The notes beneath the pieces are model-generated. The model made no database searches and was not told the DNA's origin. It saw only the letters and a program-made list of their open reading frames with translations. Of a stretch of 64,000 bases of DNA, positions 40,043-47,860 are shown in pieces. Location of the stretch: positions 62,001 to 126,000 of the forward strand of contig NZ_JANHKP010000014.1 of NCBI RefSeq assembly GCF_024497955.1, read 5' to 3'. The position numbers were made by a program, and so were the translations under genes. This stretch comes from Streptomyces sp. C10-9-1 (GTDB taxonomy: Bacteria; Actinomycetota; Actinomycetes; Streptomycetales; Streptomycetaceae). Each line of letters opens with the position of its first letter. Positions within the stretch are counted from its first letter, which is position 1.

Positions 40043-41166
40043 GCGCTCAGTTCCTTCAGCACCAGGGAGGTCTTCTCCAGAGCGGCGGCCAGTTTCGCCG
40101 GCTCCAGCCCGTAGGTGAACCGCAGGTGCTGCTCGGTGCCGAAGTGGGCCCCGGCGCCGACCAGCACACCGCCCCGGGCGTGCAGCGCCTCGGCGACCTC
40201 GACGCTGGGGAGGTCCAGGTCGTAGCGGACGAAGGCCAGGGAGGTCGCCTCGGGCGGGACGACCGACAGCAGCGGGTCGTGGGCGTCGATCCACTGCTGC
40301 ATCTGGGTCCAGCTCTCGCGGAGGAAGCCGCGGTAGCGGTCCAGCAGCCGGGTGCGGGTGGCGGGGGCGAGTGCCAGCTCGGCGACGGCCATCGCCGGAC
40401 CGGCCGCGGAGACGGTCGCGTACTCGTGCCGCCGGCGGAGCTGCGGCACGAGCGTGGCGGGTGCGACCAGCCAGCCGAGGCGCAGCCCCGGCATGCCCAG
40501 CGCCTTGGAGAGGCTGCCGACGCACACCACGCGGTCGTACCGGCCCCAGAAGGAGGGGCTGACCTCGTCGGTGCGGAGCTCGGTCCCGCGGTGCACCTCG
40601 TCGGAGAGGATCCACGCGCCGACCCGGTCGGCGATGGCGACGATCGCCTCCGTCTCCTCCACGGTGAGGACGGTGCCGGCCGGGTTGTTGGGGGTCGTCA
40701 CCGAGATGGCCCGGGTGTCCGGGCGGACCGCCCTCGCCAGCGCGTCGATGTCGGGGCGCCAGCCGCGCCGCGGGTCCAGGGGGAAGTCCTCGACCTCGGC
40801 GCCCCGGTTGCGGGCGGCTCCCCAGACCTGCCGGTAGCCGGGCGCCATGGTCAGCACGTGGTCCCCGGGGCGTACCAGGGTCTCGACGGCGACCGTGTTG
40901 GCCTCCGCCGCGCCGACGGTGACGATGACCTCCGGGGCGTGGTCCGCGCTCCCCGCGTGCCACTGCGCGATCTCCGTGCGCAGCAGGTCCGTGCCGCAGG
41001 TCGGCGGGTAGCCGAGCTCGCTGGAGAGCAGCCGGTCCAGCGCCTGCTCGCTGTCGACGATGTCACGGAGCCGGACCGGACGGCAGCCGCTGTCGGCCAG
41101 GCTGTGGGTGGCGGTGCCTCCCAGTCTCCCCTGCCAGTCCAGCAGGTCGAACGGGGTGAAGGTCAT
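40039..41166 (-). CDS. Fold-I PLP aminotransferase or cyclase
   Basis: 375 residues from ATG 41166. Class I/II landmarks: 'VTVGAAEANTVAVETLVRPGD', 'TTPNNPAGTV' (about 158-166), 'ILSDEVHRG' with the PLP-pyridine Asp 189, 'VGSLSKALGMPGLRLGW' with the Schiff-base Lys 221, and 'LRFTYGLEP' with the carboxylate Arg. The opening 'FDLLDWQGRL...SLADSGCRP' recalls capreomycidine-synthase-type PLP cyclases (VioD-like) as much as plain transaminases, so a beta/gamma-elimination-cyclisation on a hydroxylated amino acid is possible. Overlaps the OCD-family gene. Confidence 0.82.
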   Translation of the reverse strand: MTFTPFDLLDWQGRLGGTATHSLADSGCRPVRLRDIVDSEQALDRLLSSELGYPPTCGTDLLRTEIAQWHAGSADHAPEVIVTVGAAEANTVAVETLVRPGDHVLTMAPGYRQVWGAARNRGAEVEDFPLDPRRGWRPDIDALARAVRPDTRAISVTTPNNPAGTVLTVEETEAIVAIADRVGAWILSDEVHRGTELRTDEVSPSFWGRYDRVVCVGSLSKALGMPGLRLGWLVAPATLVPQLRRRHEYATVSAAGPAMAVAELALAPATRTRLLDRYRGFLRESWTQMQQWIDAHDPLLSVVPPEATSLAFVRYDLDLPSVEVAEALHARGGVLVGAGAHFGTEQHLRFTYGLEPAKLAAALEKTSLVLKELSA

Positions 41167-41226
41167 GGGTGCGTCCCCCTGGGCGCTCGGCGGTTCGGAT
41201 GGACGGGAAGCGGGGCGGAGGCGCGC

Positions 41227-42216
41227 CTACCCGGCGCTGTCCACCTTGGCCGGGTCACGTTCGACGACCGGGTCGAGGAGTGCGTCCACACGGCGCATCA
41301 GCTCGGGGTCGATGCGCACACCCGCCGCCTTCGCGCTTCCCCGGATCTGCTCGGGCCGGGAGGCGCCCACGATCGCCGCGGCGACGTTCGGGTTCTGCAG
41401 CGTCCAGGCGACGGCGAGCTGGGCCTGGGTCAGCCCCACCTCCTGGGCGAGGGGGGCGAGCTGCCGCACGCGCTCCAGCACCTCGTCCCGCAGGAAGGCC
41501 TTCACCCAGCCGGAGCCCACCTCGTCCGCGGCCCGCGAACCCTCGGGCGGCGGCTGCCCGGGGCGGTACTTGCCGGTGAGCACGCCCTGGGCGAGCGGCG
41601 ACCAGACGATCTGGCCGAGCCCCTCCCGTTCGCAGAGCGGCACGACGTCCTTCTCGATGACCCGCCAGAGCATGGAGTACTGGGGCTGGTTGGACACGAA
41701 GCGGTCCAGTCCCAGCTCGCCGGCCACCTCCAGGGCCCGCGCGATCTGGTCCGCCGTCCATTCCGAGACACCGATGTAGAGGACCTTGCCCTGCCGGATG
41801 AGGTCGTCGAAGGTCCTGAGGGTCTCCTCCAGCGGGGTGCGGCCGTCGAAGCGGTGGGCCTGGTACAGGTCGACGTAGTCGGTGCCCAGCCGGGTCAGCG
41901 AGCCGTGGACCGCCTCGGTGATGTGCTTGCGCGACAGGCCGCCGTCGTTCGGCCCCGGGCCGGTCGGGAAGAACACCTTGGTGGAGAGCACCAGGGACTC
42001 GCGCCTCAGGCCCTTCAGCGCCCTGCCGAGCACGGCCTCGGCGGCCGTGCCCGCGTACACGTCGGCCGTGTCGAACGTGGTGATGCCCGCGTCGAGCGCC
42101 GCGTGGACGCAGGCGACGGCGCGGTTCTCGTCGATCTGGGACCCGTGTGTGAGCCAGTTGCCGTAGGCGATCTCACTGACCTGGAGCCCGCTGCGGCCCA
42201 GACGCCTGAATTCCAT
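41227..42216 (-). CDS. Aldo/keto reductase
   Basis: 329 residues from ATG 42216. 'MEFRRLGRSGLQVSEIAYGNW' start, catalytic 'FDTADVYAGTAAEAVLGRAL' (Asp and Tyr), 'LVLSTKVFF' (Lys), 'VDLYQAHRFDGRTPLEET' (His), and the NADPH-binding 'VGASRPEQIRGSAKA'. It belongs to the AKR subgroup related to potassium-channel beta subunits. It probably oxidises or reduces a carbonyl/alcohol in the pathway product. The start lies two bases after the stop of the molybdopterin gene, so they are co-translated. Confidence 0.9.
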   Translation of the reverse strand: MEFRRLGRSGLQVSEIAYGNWLTHGSQIDENRAVACVHAALDAGITTFDTADVYAGTAAEAVLGRALKGLRRESLVLSTKVFFPTGPGPNDGGLSRKHITEAVHGSLTRLGTDYVDLYQAHRFDGRTPLEETLRTFDDLIRQGKVLYIGVSEWTADQIARALEVAGELGLDRFVSNQPQYSMLWRVIEKDVVPLCEREGLGQIVWSPLAQGVLTGKYRPGQPPPEGSRAADEVGSGWVKAFLRDEVLERVRQLAPLAQEVGLTQAQLAVAWTLQNPNVAAAIVGASRPEQIRGSAKAAGVRIDPELMRRVDALLDPVVERDPAKVDSAG

Positions 42217-42218
42217 GC

Positions 42219-44306
42219 TCAGTCCTCACTGCTGTCGTCCCCGCGCGGAGGCAGGGGTGTGATCCGCACGCGGTTGTCGTGGAAGACCGCTCCACCGCCC
42301 ATGTCCGCGTCCCGTTCCTCCACGGTGGCGTTCGGGCCGCGGCCGCCGGTCAGCTTGGGCCAGTGGCCCTTGGCCGTCATCGCGACGCCCGGCCGTACGA
42401 CCTCGTCGACCACGGCCACGGCCTCGAACTCGCCTCGGCCGTTGCCGATCAGGACGCGGTCGCCGGCCGTGATCCCGGCCGCCGCGGCGTCCTTGGGATG
42501 CAGCACGACGGAGGGCCCGCCGGCCCTCCGGCGCAGTGCCGGCTTGTTCCCGAAGACGGTGTTGAGGAAGAAGTGGTTCGCGACCGATATGAGGACGAAG
42601 GGGTAGGCCCGCGCCAGTTCCCCGTCGCCCGGCTCGGCGGCCGGTACGTATCCGGCCAGGGCGTCGTGCCCGTCCGCCCGGGCGGTCTCCGAGACGAACT
42701 CCAGCTTCCCCGAGGGGGTCGGGAACCCGTCCGCGTAGGGAGCGAACTCCTTCGGGGCCGGGTAGGAGAGCCGCGCCCATCCCCGCTCGCGCAGTCCCTC
42801 CGGGGTGATGCCCGCCAGCGAGGGGTGCCCGGAGTCGAGGAGCTCGCCGGCCAGTTCCTCGTCTCCGGCGTACAGCGCCGGTTCCTTCAGGTCCATGGCC
42901 CGGGCCAGGCGCCGGAAGGTCTCGGTGGTGGACAGGCACTCCCCGGGCGGGGCGACCGCCGGTTCGTTCCAGGTGACGTACAGATGGCCGTAGCCGTCGT
43001 GGACGTCCAGGTGCTCGGGCTGCATGGTGGCGGGCAGCACGATGTCGGCGTAGTCGGCGGTGTCGGTCCGGAAGTGGTCCATGACCACGGTGAACAGGTC
43101 CTCCCGGGCCAGGCCGCGGCGGATCCGGTTCTGGTCGGGGGAGCTGGCCACGGGATTGGCGCCGTAGACGACCAGCGCCTCGACGGGCGGGTCGTCGACC
43201 TCCAGCAGCCCTTCCGCCAGCCGCGTCATGGAAAGGGTCCGCACCGGACGGTCCAGCAGGTCGTCCCGGTGGAGGGCCTCGCGGTTCCCGCCGAAGTAGC
43301 CGTCGGTGGAGTAGAGCAGGCCGCCGCCGGGCCGCCGCCAGTCGCCGGTCACGGCGGGCAGGCAGGCGAGGGTCCGCAGCGCGGTGCCTCCGCCGGCGTG
43401 GCGCTGGATGCCCTGCGACACCCGGACGGCGGTGGGCCGGGTCCGGGCGATGCGCCGCCCGAGCCGGACGATCTCCTCCTCGGCCAGGCCCGTCTCGCGC
43501 GCCGTGCGCGCCGGGTCGAACTCCAGCACCCTCTCCCGGAACGCCTCCCATCCCACGGTGTGCTTCTCCAGGTACGCGCGGTCCTCGGCGCCCTCCGCCA
43601 GGACCACGTTGAGCAGGCCCAGGGCGAGGGCGGCATCCGTGCCGGGCAGGGGCGCGAGGTGCTCGTCCGCCTGCGCGGCCGTACGGCTGCGGACCGGGTC
43701 GACGACGACGACGTGGGCGCCGTCCCGCCGTGCACGCTGGATCACCTTCCACAGGTGGTGGTGGGTCGTGAGCGGGTTGCTCCCCCACAGGAGGATCAGC
43801 CGGGAGTACTCCAGGCTCTCGGGGTCGATCCCGGTGCTCGTGCCGAGGGTGTACCGCAGGCCGGCGACACCGGCGATCGAGCAGATCGTCATGTCATGGC
43901 GGGAGGCCCCCAGGACGTTCCACAGACGGCTGCCCGCCCGGCCCTGGAGCCCCTGGAGGAAGCCGAGGGTCCCGGTGCCCTGGTACGGCCAGATCGCCTC
44001 GCCGCCGTGGCGTTCGATCGTCTCCGCCAGCCGTCGCGCGATCTCCTCCAGCGCGCTGTCCCAGCTGATCCGCTCGAACCGCCCCTCGCCCTTGCGGCCG
44101 ACGCGCCGCAGCGGGTGGAGCAGCCGGTCGGGTGCCCTGGTGTGCTCGAGGAACTGGTTGACCTTCACGCACAGCGTCCCCCGGGTGTACGGGTGGTCCG
44201 GGGTGCCGCGCAGCGCGACGGCCTCACCGTCCCGGACGGTGACCTGCCAGCTGCAGCCGTCCGGGCAGTCCAGCGGGCACGCCCCGGGGACCTGGGTGAC
44301 GCTCAT
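42219..44306 (-). CDS. Molybdopterin (bis-MGD) oxidoreductase with N-terminal 4Fe-4S site
   Basis: 695 residues from ATG 44306 with GGAG upstream. N-terminal cluster motif 'CPLDCPDGC' plus 'GTLCVK' (C-x3-C-x3-C...C), 'YQGTGTLGFLQGLQG', 'TICSIAGVAGLRYTLG' near the metal, 'ILLWGSNPLTTHHHLW', 'LPAVTGDWRRPGGG', 'VVYGANPVASSPDQN', 'DIVLPATMQPEHLDVHDGYG' (in part) and the C-terminal MGD-binding domain 'VVLHPKDAAAAGITAGDRVLIGNGRGEFEAVA' (in part). DMSO-reductase superfamily; no signal peptide, so cytoplasmic. Its substrate is unknown. Such enzymes are uncommon inside small-molecule clusters. Confidence 0.88.
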   Translation of the reverse strand: MSVTQVPGACPLDCPDGCSWQVTVRDGEAVALRGTPDHPYTRGTLCVKVNQFLEHTRAPDRLLHPLRRVGRKGEGRFERISWDSALEEIARRLAETIERHGGEAIWPYQGTGTLGFLQGLQGRAGSRLWNVLGASRHDMTICSIAGVAGLRYTLGTSTGIDPESLEYSRLILLWGSNPLTTHHHLWKVIQRARRDGAHVVVVDPVRSRTAAQADEHLAPLPGTDAALALGLLNVVLAEGAEDRAYLEKHTVGWEAFRERVLEFDPARTARETGLAEEEIVRLGRRIARTRPTAVRVSQGIQRHAGGGTALRTLACLPAVTGDWRRPGGGLLYSTDGYFGGNREALHRDDLLDRPVRTLSMTRLAEGLLEVDDPPVEALVVYGANPVASSPDQNRIRRGLAREDLFTVVMDHFRTDTADYADIVLPATMQPEHLDVHDGYGHLYVTWNEPAVAPPGECLSTTETFRRLARAMDLKEPALYAGDEELAGELLDSGHPSLAGITPEGLRERGWARLSYPAPKEFAPYADGFPTPSGKLEFVSETARADGHDALAGYVPAAEPGDGELARAYPFVLISVANHFFLNTVFGNKPALRRRAGGPSVVLHPKDAAAAGITAGDRVLIGNGRGEFEAVAVVDEVVRPGVAMTAKGHWPKLTGGRGPNATVEERDADMGGGAVFHDNRVRITPLPPRGDDSSED

Positions 44307-44524
44307 GCGCCGCCTCTCCTTCCGTGAGATTCCGGTACCGCTTCCCCCTGCGCCGGGCCGTGCTCCGGTGCGGCGGCGTGGGCCGGGGAGTGGTGTGCCG
44401 CCTCGTGCGCGGTCCGGGGCAGGTGGCCGCGGTGGTCCCGCCGCGCTCCCGCCCGGGCTGCCGCCGGGCATGCGGGCCCTCACGGCCGCACGCCCGGCGG
44501 GGTGTGTGCGCGTGCGCCGCGGGT

Positions 44525-45226
44525 TCAGCTCCGCGGGCGGTCGGCGAGGGCAGCGGCGTCGTGCTCGTCGCCGTACCACTTGTCCTTCCAGCGCGAGAAG
44601 GCGACGATCACGATGTCCCGGTGGCCGGGTCCGCCGTCGGCGGAGACCACGTCGGTGACGTCGTGCTGGAGCGCCCTGTCGTCGAGGAGGACGGCCTGGC
44701 CGGCCTCCAGGGTGCCCGTCCAGAAGGGCGTTCCGGCGCCGGGCTTCCACAGCCGGGTCTCGCTGCCGCCCACGTTGTTCCGCCGCAGGACGGCGATCAT
44801 GACGTACTCGTGGCCGTCGTGGTGCACGCCCTCCGGGGTCAGCGGCCCGGGGCGCCGGCCGTCGGCCCTGGTGCGGTTCTGGTGGACGTTGATCTGCCAG
44901 TCCTCGCCGCGGTCCAGGCCGATCGCGTCCGCACCGAGCGTGATCATCGGGGTGAAGTCGACGCGCACCGGTTCGTAGGAGCGGCGGATGCCGCCGCCCA
45001 CGTCGTTGAACGTCCGGTACGTCGTGTAGTCGCGCTGCGGGAGCTTCTCGTACCGCCAGCCCCGGTCGCGTCCGGGTTCCGGTGCGACCCGGTACTGCGC
45101 GAACCGCTTGAAGCGTGTGCCGTTGCCCATGTACGGGTCGAGCGGGAGGTCCTCGTAACTCTCCAGCACCTCCGGTGCGGCCGGGGGTACGTCGATGACC
45201 GAGAACCCCTGGGGGCCGAGTGCCAT
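44525..45226 (-). CDS. Fe(II)/2-oxoglutarate dioxygenase, isoleucine-dioxygenase type (PF10014-like)
   Basis: 233 residues from ATG 45226 after AGGAAGG. Facial triad H135-x-D137 in 'EGVHHDGHEYVMIAV', distal H188 in 'LQHDVTDV', 2OG-binding R203 in 'GHRDIVIVAF'. The D-to-H distance (51) and H-to-R distance (15) are those I recall for Bacillus isoleucine 4-hydroxylase. The intact Asp means hydroxylation, not halogenation. It likely hydroxylates a free aliphatic amino acid. It is 26 bases after the diiron-oxidase gene; 218 bases with no recognisable feature separate it from the next gene. Confidence 0.85.
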   Translation of the reverse strand: MALGPQGFSVIDVPPAAPEVLESYEDLPLDPYMGNGTRFKRFAQYRVAPEPGRDRGWRYEKLPQRDYTTYRTFNDVGGGIRRSYEPVRVDFTPMITLGADAIGLDRGEDWQINVHQNRTRADGRRPGPLTPEGVHHDGHEYVMIAVLRRNNVGGSETRLWKPGAGTPFWTGTLEAGQAVLLDDRALQHDVTDVVSADGGPGHRDIVIVAFSRWKDKWYGDEHDAAALADRPRS

Positions 45227-45252
45227 GGCTCGGAGCCTTCCTGTCGGGCCGG

Positions 45253-46314
45253 TCAGTGAGCGGCGGGAACGGGCATGCGTTCGTCGAGGTAGCGCGCCGA
45301 GGAGTTGAGCCGCCACAGCGTTCCGCGGGCGATCGCCCGCCGCATGCGCTCGGACTCGGCAGCGGGGACGACGACGTTGTGGAACCAGCCCGCCGCGTGA
45401 CGGGAGTCGATGGTGATGTGCAGCTTGTGGTAGACGATGCCGACGTCGGGCAGTCCGAGCCGCTCCCAGGCGTGCACGACCTGCACGAAGCGGTCGGGCG
45501 CCAGCCATTCGGTCATGCCGAGGAACCCGACGGCCTCCGCGTACAGGTGCCGGTAGCGGCACAGCAGCACGGCGAGGTTCCCGGACAGCAGCGCGTTGGC
45601 GGTGAGCGACCGCTCCATTTCCTCGGCGGAGATGTCGAAGACCCGGAAGATCTGGTTGAAGAGATGGGTGTGGACCTCGGAGGGCTCACCGTTGCCCATC
45701 TCGTCCCAGAAATTGCCGGCGATCTCCAGTTTCGCGGCACCGGCGGTGCCGACCTGCATCAGTGCGAGCAGATCGTCGAAGCGCCCGTCGACGACGGATT
45801 CCTGGATGACGTAGTTCCGCAGGTCGTCCGCCGTGGCCTGGTCGCGGATGAATTCCCGGTAGTACGGGTGCTTGTAAACGCGGTGGGCGCGGGCGGACTT
45901 CTTCAGCCAGGAGAGGAAGGCGGCGGGCTCGGCCGGTGCCGCGTCGAGGATGCCGGGCCCCAGCATGGCGTCCTCGGCGGCCATGGTGGCCTGTTCCAGC
46001 AGGCGGAGGACTTCCTGGACGACCAGGGAGCCTTCGGCGCTGGGCCCCTCGGGGAGCTGCATCGAGAGCCCGTAGAGGCGGGACAGCAGCAGTTGCTGCC
46101 CGTAGAAGGCGGCCGGATCACCCGTCGCCGCCTTTGCGTTGAGTTCACCGACGGCCGCGCGGAGGGCTGCGCGTTTCTCGGCGCCCAGCGACGCGTCGAG
46201 TTCGTCGGCGGGAGTCCCCAGAAATGAGGAGACCTCCGCGACCACGGGATAGGCGTCCAATGCCGACTTCCGGCCGGCTAACGGAGACGCTACGTCCACA
46301 CTTCCCCCTGACAT
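45253..46314 (-). CDS. Haem-oxygenase-like diiron oxidase (iron-containing redox enzyme); TTA at codon 12
   Basis: 353 residues from ATG 46314; GTG 46299 (after AGGGGGA) is the alternative. All-helical HDO fold with candidate iron ligands E172 ('VIQESVVDG'), E205 and H215 ('NFWDEMGNGEPSEVHTHLF'), E269, and H299/D303/H306 ('YHKLHITIDSRHAAGWFHN'). Spacings E205-H215 (10), E269-H299 (30), H299-D303-H306 match the SznF-type seven-ligand set as I recall it. Such enzymes N-oxygenate or oxidatively cleave amino acids. Codon 12 (46279-46281) is TTA under either start, making the first gene of the operon bldA-dependent. Confidence 0.85.
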   Translation of the reverse strand: MSGGSVDVASPLAGRKSALDAYPVVAEVSSFLGTPADELDASLGAEKRAALRAAVGELNAKAATGDPAAFYGQQLLLSRLYGLSMQLPEGPSAEGSLVVQEVLRLLEQATMAAEDAMLGPGILDAAPAEPAAFLSWLKKSARAHRVYKHPYYREFIRDQATADDLRNYVIQESVVDGRFDDLLALMQVGTAGAAKLEIAGNFWDEMGNGEPSEVHTHLFNQIFRVFDISAEEMERSLTANALLSGNLAVLLCRYRHLYAEAVGFLGMTEWLAPDRFVQVVHAWERLGLPDVGIVYHKLHITIDSRHAAGWFHNVVVPAAESERMRRAIARGTLWRLNSSARYLDERMPVPAAH

Positions 46315-46441
46315 ATACCTGTTTCCCATGCCAATGACATGGCCACACGAATAATCTAACTTCCTTACCTCATGAAGATCTACATCGCCCCAAGATCGTG
46401 ACGCGATGGAGGGTCTTGACAGGTCTGGTATCAGAGGAAGG
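46315..46441 (-). promoter_or_regulatory. Promoter region of the accessory operon
   Basis: These 127 bases are much richer in A/T than anything nearby. On the minus strand TAGATT lies about 45 bases before ATG 46314 as a -10 candidate, and an imperfect inverted repeat CCATG...CATGG sits just downstream of it. No regulator gene is in the cluster, so control must come from outside and from bldA. Confidence 0.45.
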
Positions 46442-46485
46442 CCGAGGGCCGTGGGTGGCGTGATCACGCCACCCACGGCCCTCGG
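46442..46485. terminator. 44-base perfect palindrome, EamA terminator
   Basis: Bases 46442-46485 are a perfect palindrome centred at 46463/46464, beginning 22 bases beyond the EamA stop on the minus strand. It insulates the exporter transcript from the oxidase operon. Confidence 0.75.
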
Positions 46486-46507
46486 AGACGCACGAGAGTG
46501 GCCGAGG

Positions 46508-47521
46508 TCAGTCCTTGACCCGCAGCGTCGGCTCCGCGGCACGCCGGCCGGGCTCCGGATCCGGTCCGGCCGGACTCCGGGAACCCGCTCGACCGCCCCC
46601 CTCGTCGACGGCGAGGAAGAGGACGGCGAACATCAGCAGGGCCGTGCCGGCGAGAACGACCGGGTTGAGCCGCTCGCCGAAGACCAGGACCCCGATGACA
46701 GCCGCGGTGAGCGGCTCCACCAGGGCGACCACGGAGGCCGTCGTCGCCCGCACGGCCCCGAGGCCGATGAAGAACAGCGTGTACGCCAGTGCCGTCGGCG
46801 CCGCCCCCAGGTAGAGGATCAGGCCGAGGGTCCACGCCGCCTGATCCATGTCCGGGAGCAGGCCCTCCACGAGCGCCATCGGCAGCAGGCAGACCGTGCC
46901 CACCGCGAACCCCGTCACGGTGGACTCGAAGGCGCCGCCGGCGTTCTTCCGGCCCGAGGAGCGGCCCAGCAGGGTCACGCCCGCGTAGCCGGCGGCGGAG
47001 AGCAGCGCGTACCCGATGCCCAGGACGGGGGCCGGTCCGGTGCTCCCGTCCGCGCCCCCCATCAGCAGCACCAGGCCCACGACGCCGCTGCCGACGGCGG
47101 CGGTTCCGGCGACGCCGGTGCGCTCGCCGAGCGTGAACCGCGCGCCGACGGCGACCAGCACCGGGCCCGAGCCCAGGGTCACCACCGTGGCCACGGTCAG
47201 CCCGGCCTGCTGGACGGAGGCGAAGTAGGCCGTCTGGTAGACCGCAAGGCCGAAGCCCGTGATCAGTGCCCGACGGGGGTTCGCCGCGAACGTCGCGCGC
47301 AGGGACTGCGCCGTCCGCGGTCGCCGGGACCGCCGGACCAGGTGGGCCAGCAGGAGCAGCCCCAGTCCGGCGAGGAAGCGCCAGAAGGACACGGAGACGG
47401 GACCGATCCCGCCGACGTCGTACAGCTCGGCGGCCACGGCACCGCCGGTACCCCATGCTGTGGCCGCGATCGCGACATAGAGAACACCCCGCCGCACGGG
47501 CAGGGCAGAAGAGGACTGCAA
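46508..47521 (-). CDS. EamA-family (DMT) metabolite exporter
   Basis: 337 residues from TTG 47521, seven bases after GGAG. Ten membrane segments in two EamA repeats: 'YVAIAATAWGTGGAVAAELY', 'WRFLAGLGLLLLAHLV', 'ALITGFGLAVYQTAYFASV' ... 'LGIGYALLSAAGYAGVTLLG', 'LGLILYLGAAPTALAYTLFFIGL', 'VVALVEPLTAAVIGVLVFGE'. The RhtA/YddG relatives export amino acids and their analogues, which fits the neighbouring amino-acid-modifying operon. It has its own promoter, a short leader peptide with hairpins upstream, and a terminator, so it is regulated separately, perhaps by the product. Confidence 0.9.
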   Translation of the reverse strand: MQSSSALPVRRGVLYVAIAATAWGTGGAVAAELYDVGGIGPVSVSFWRFLAGLGLLLLAHLVRRSRRPRTAQSLRATFAANPRRALITGFGLAVYQTAYFASVQQAGLTVATVVTLGSGPVLVAVGARFTLGERTGVAGTAAVGSGVVGLVLLMGGADGSTGPAPVLGIGYALLSAAGYAGVTLLGRSSGRKNAGGAFESTVTGFAVGTVCLLPMALVEGLLPDMDQAAWTLGLILYLGAAPTALAYTLFFIGLGAVRATTASVVALVEPLTAAVIGVLVFGERLNPVVLAGTALLMFAVLFLAVDEGGGRAGSRSPAGPDPEPGRRAAEPTLRVKD

Positions 47522-47576
47522 CTGAGGTCTCCTCGATTGAAGGGCATCACGATGCTTCTCGAGGGCAACTCAGATC

Positions 47577-47633
47577 GCCGTCCCGGTAGCCCCGGGACGG
47601 CTCTGCATGGGCTGCCCGCCTCAGACGGCGGGC
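47577..47633 (-). other. Two leader hairpins upstream of EamA
   Basis: Hairpin 1: 47627-47633 / 47614-47620 (7 bp, loop includes the leader-peptide stop codon). Hairpin 2: 47592-47601 / 47577-47586 (10 bp perfect, loop of five), 56 bases before the EamA start. Their placement right after a peptide with four consecutive prolines is that of a ribosome-mediated attenuator. Confidence 0.55.
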
Positions 47634-47659
47634 GGCGGCGGCGTCAGGAACGTCTGCAT
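47621..47659 (-). CDS. Candidate 12-residue leader peptide MQTFLTPPPPAV
   Basis: Begins at ATG 47659, exactly six bases after a TAGGAT box (47666-47671), so it should be translated from a leaderless transcript. The four-proline run would slow ribosomes, and its codons form one arm of hairpin 1. It ends 99 bases before the EamA start, is too short for normal gene finding, and probably acts as a sensor of translation rate (proline charging, EF-P state or an inhibitor). Confidence 0.5.
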   Translation of the reverse strand: MQTFLTPPPPAV

Positions 47660-47665
47660 GTGATC

Positions 47666-47671
47666 ATCCTA
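47666..47671 (-). promoter_or_regulatory. -10 box (TAGGAT) for the EamA leader transcript
   Basis: Good match to the Streptomyces -10 consensus, six bases before ATG 47659 on the minus strand. No clear -35, which is common in these genomes. Confidence 0.5.
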
Positions 47672-47847
47672 CCCGGCGCGGGGCGGGCGCGGAGCGGCGA
47701 CGGGGGATCTGCCGGAGCCGGGCGCCCGGCCCCTCGCCACACGTCACGGAGCCGCCCGCCCACCGGTCCCACATCCGTCATCCGCACGACACCGAGACTT
47801 CATCCCCCGCGCACCGGAGGGTGGTTGGCCGGGGCGGCGCGCCCCGC

Positions 47848-47853
47848 TACCTT
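47848..47853 (+). promoter_or_regulatory. -10 box (TACCTT) of a leaderless promoter
   Basis: Seven bases before ATG 47861, no ribosome site between. Divergent from the EamA promoter; the 175 bases between the two boxes show nothing else. Confidence 0.4.
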
Positions 47854-47860
47854 CCCGGTC

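Noticed and set aside
44525..45226. Reading the 2OG enzyme as a BesD-like halogenase beside a BesC-like oxidase
   Set aside because: The triad is His-x-Asp...His, with the Asp intact; halogenases of this class lose that carboxylate. The sequence also follows the isoleucine-dioxygenase family rather than the BesD type.
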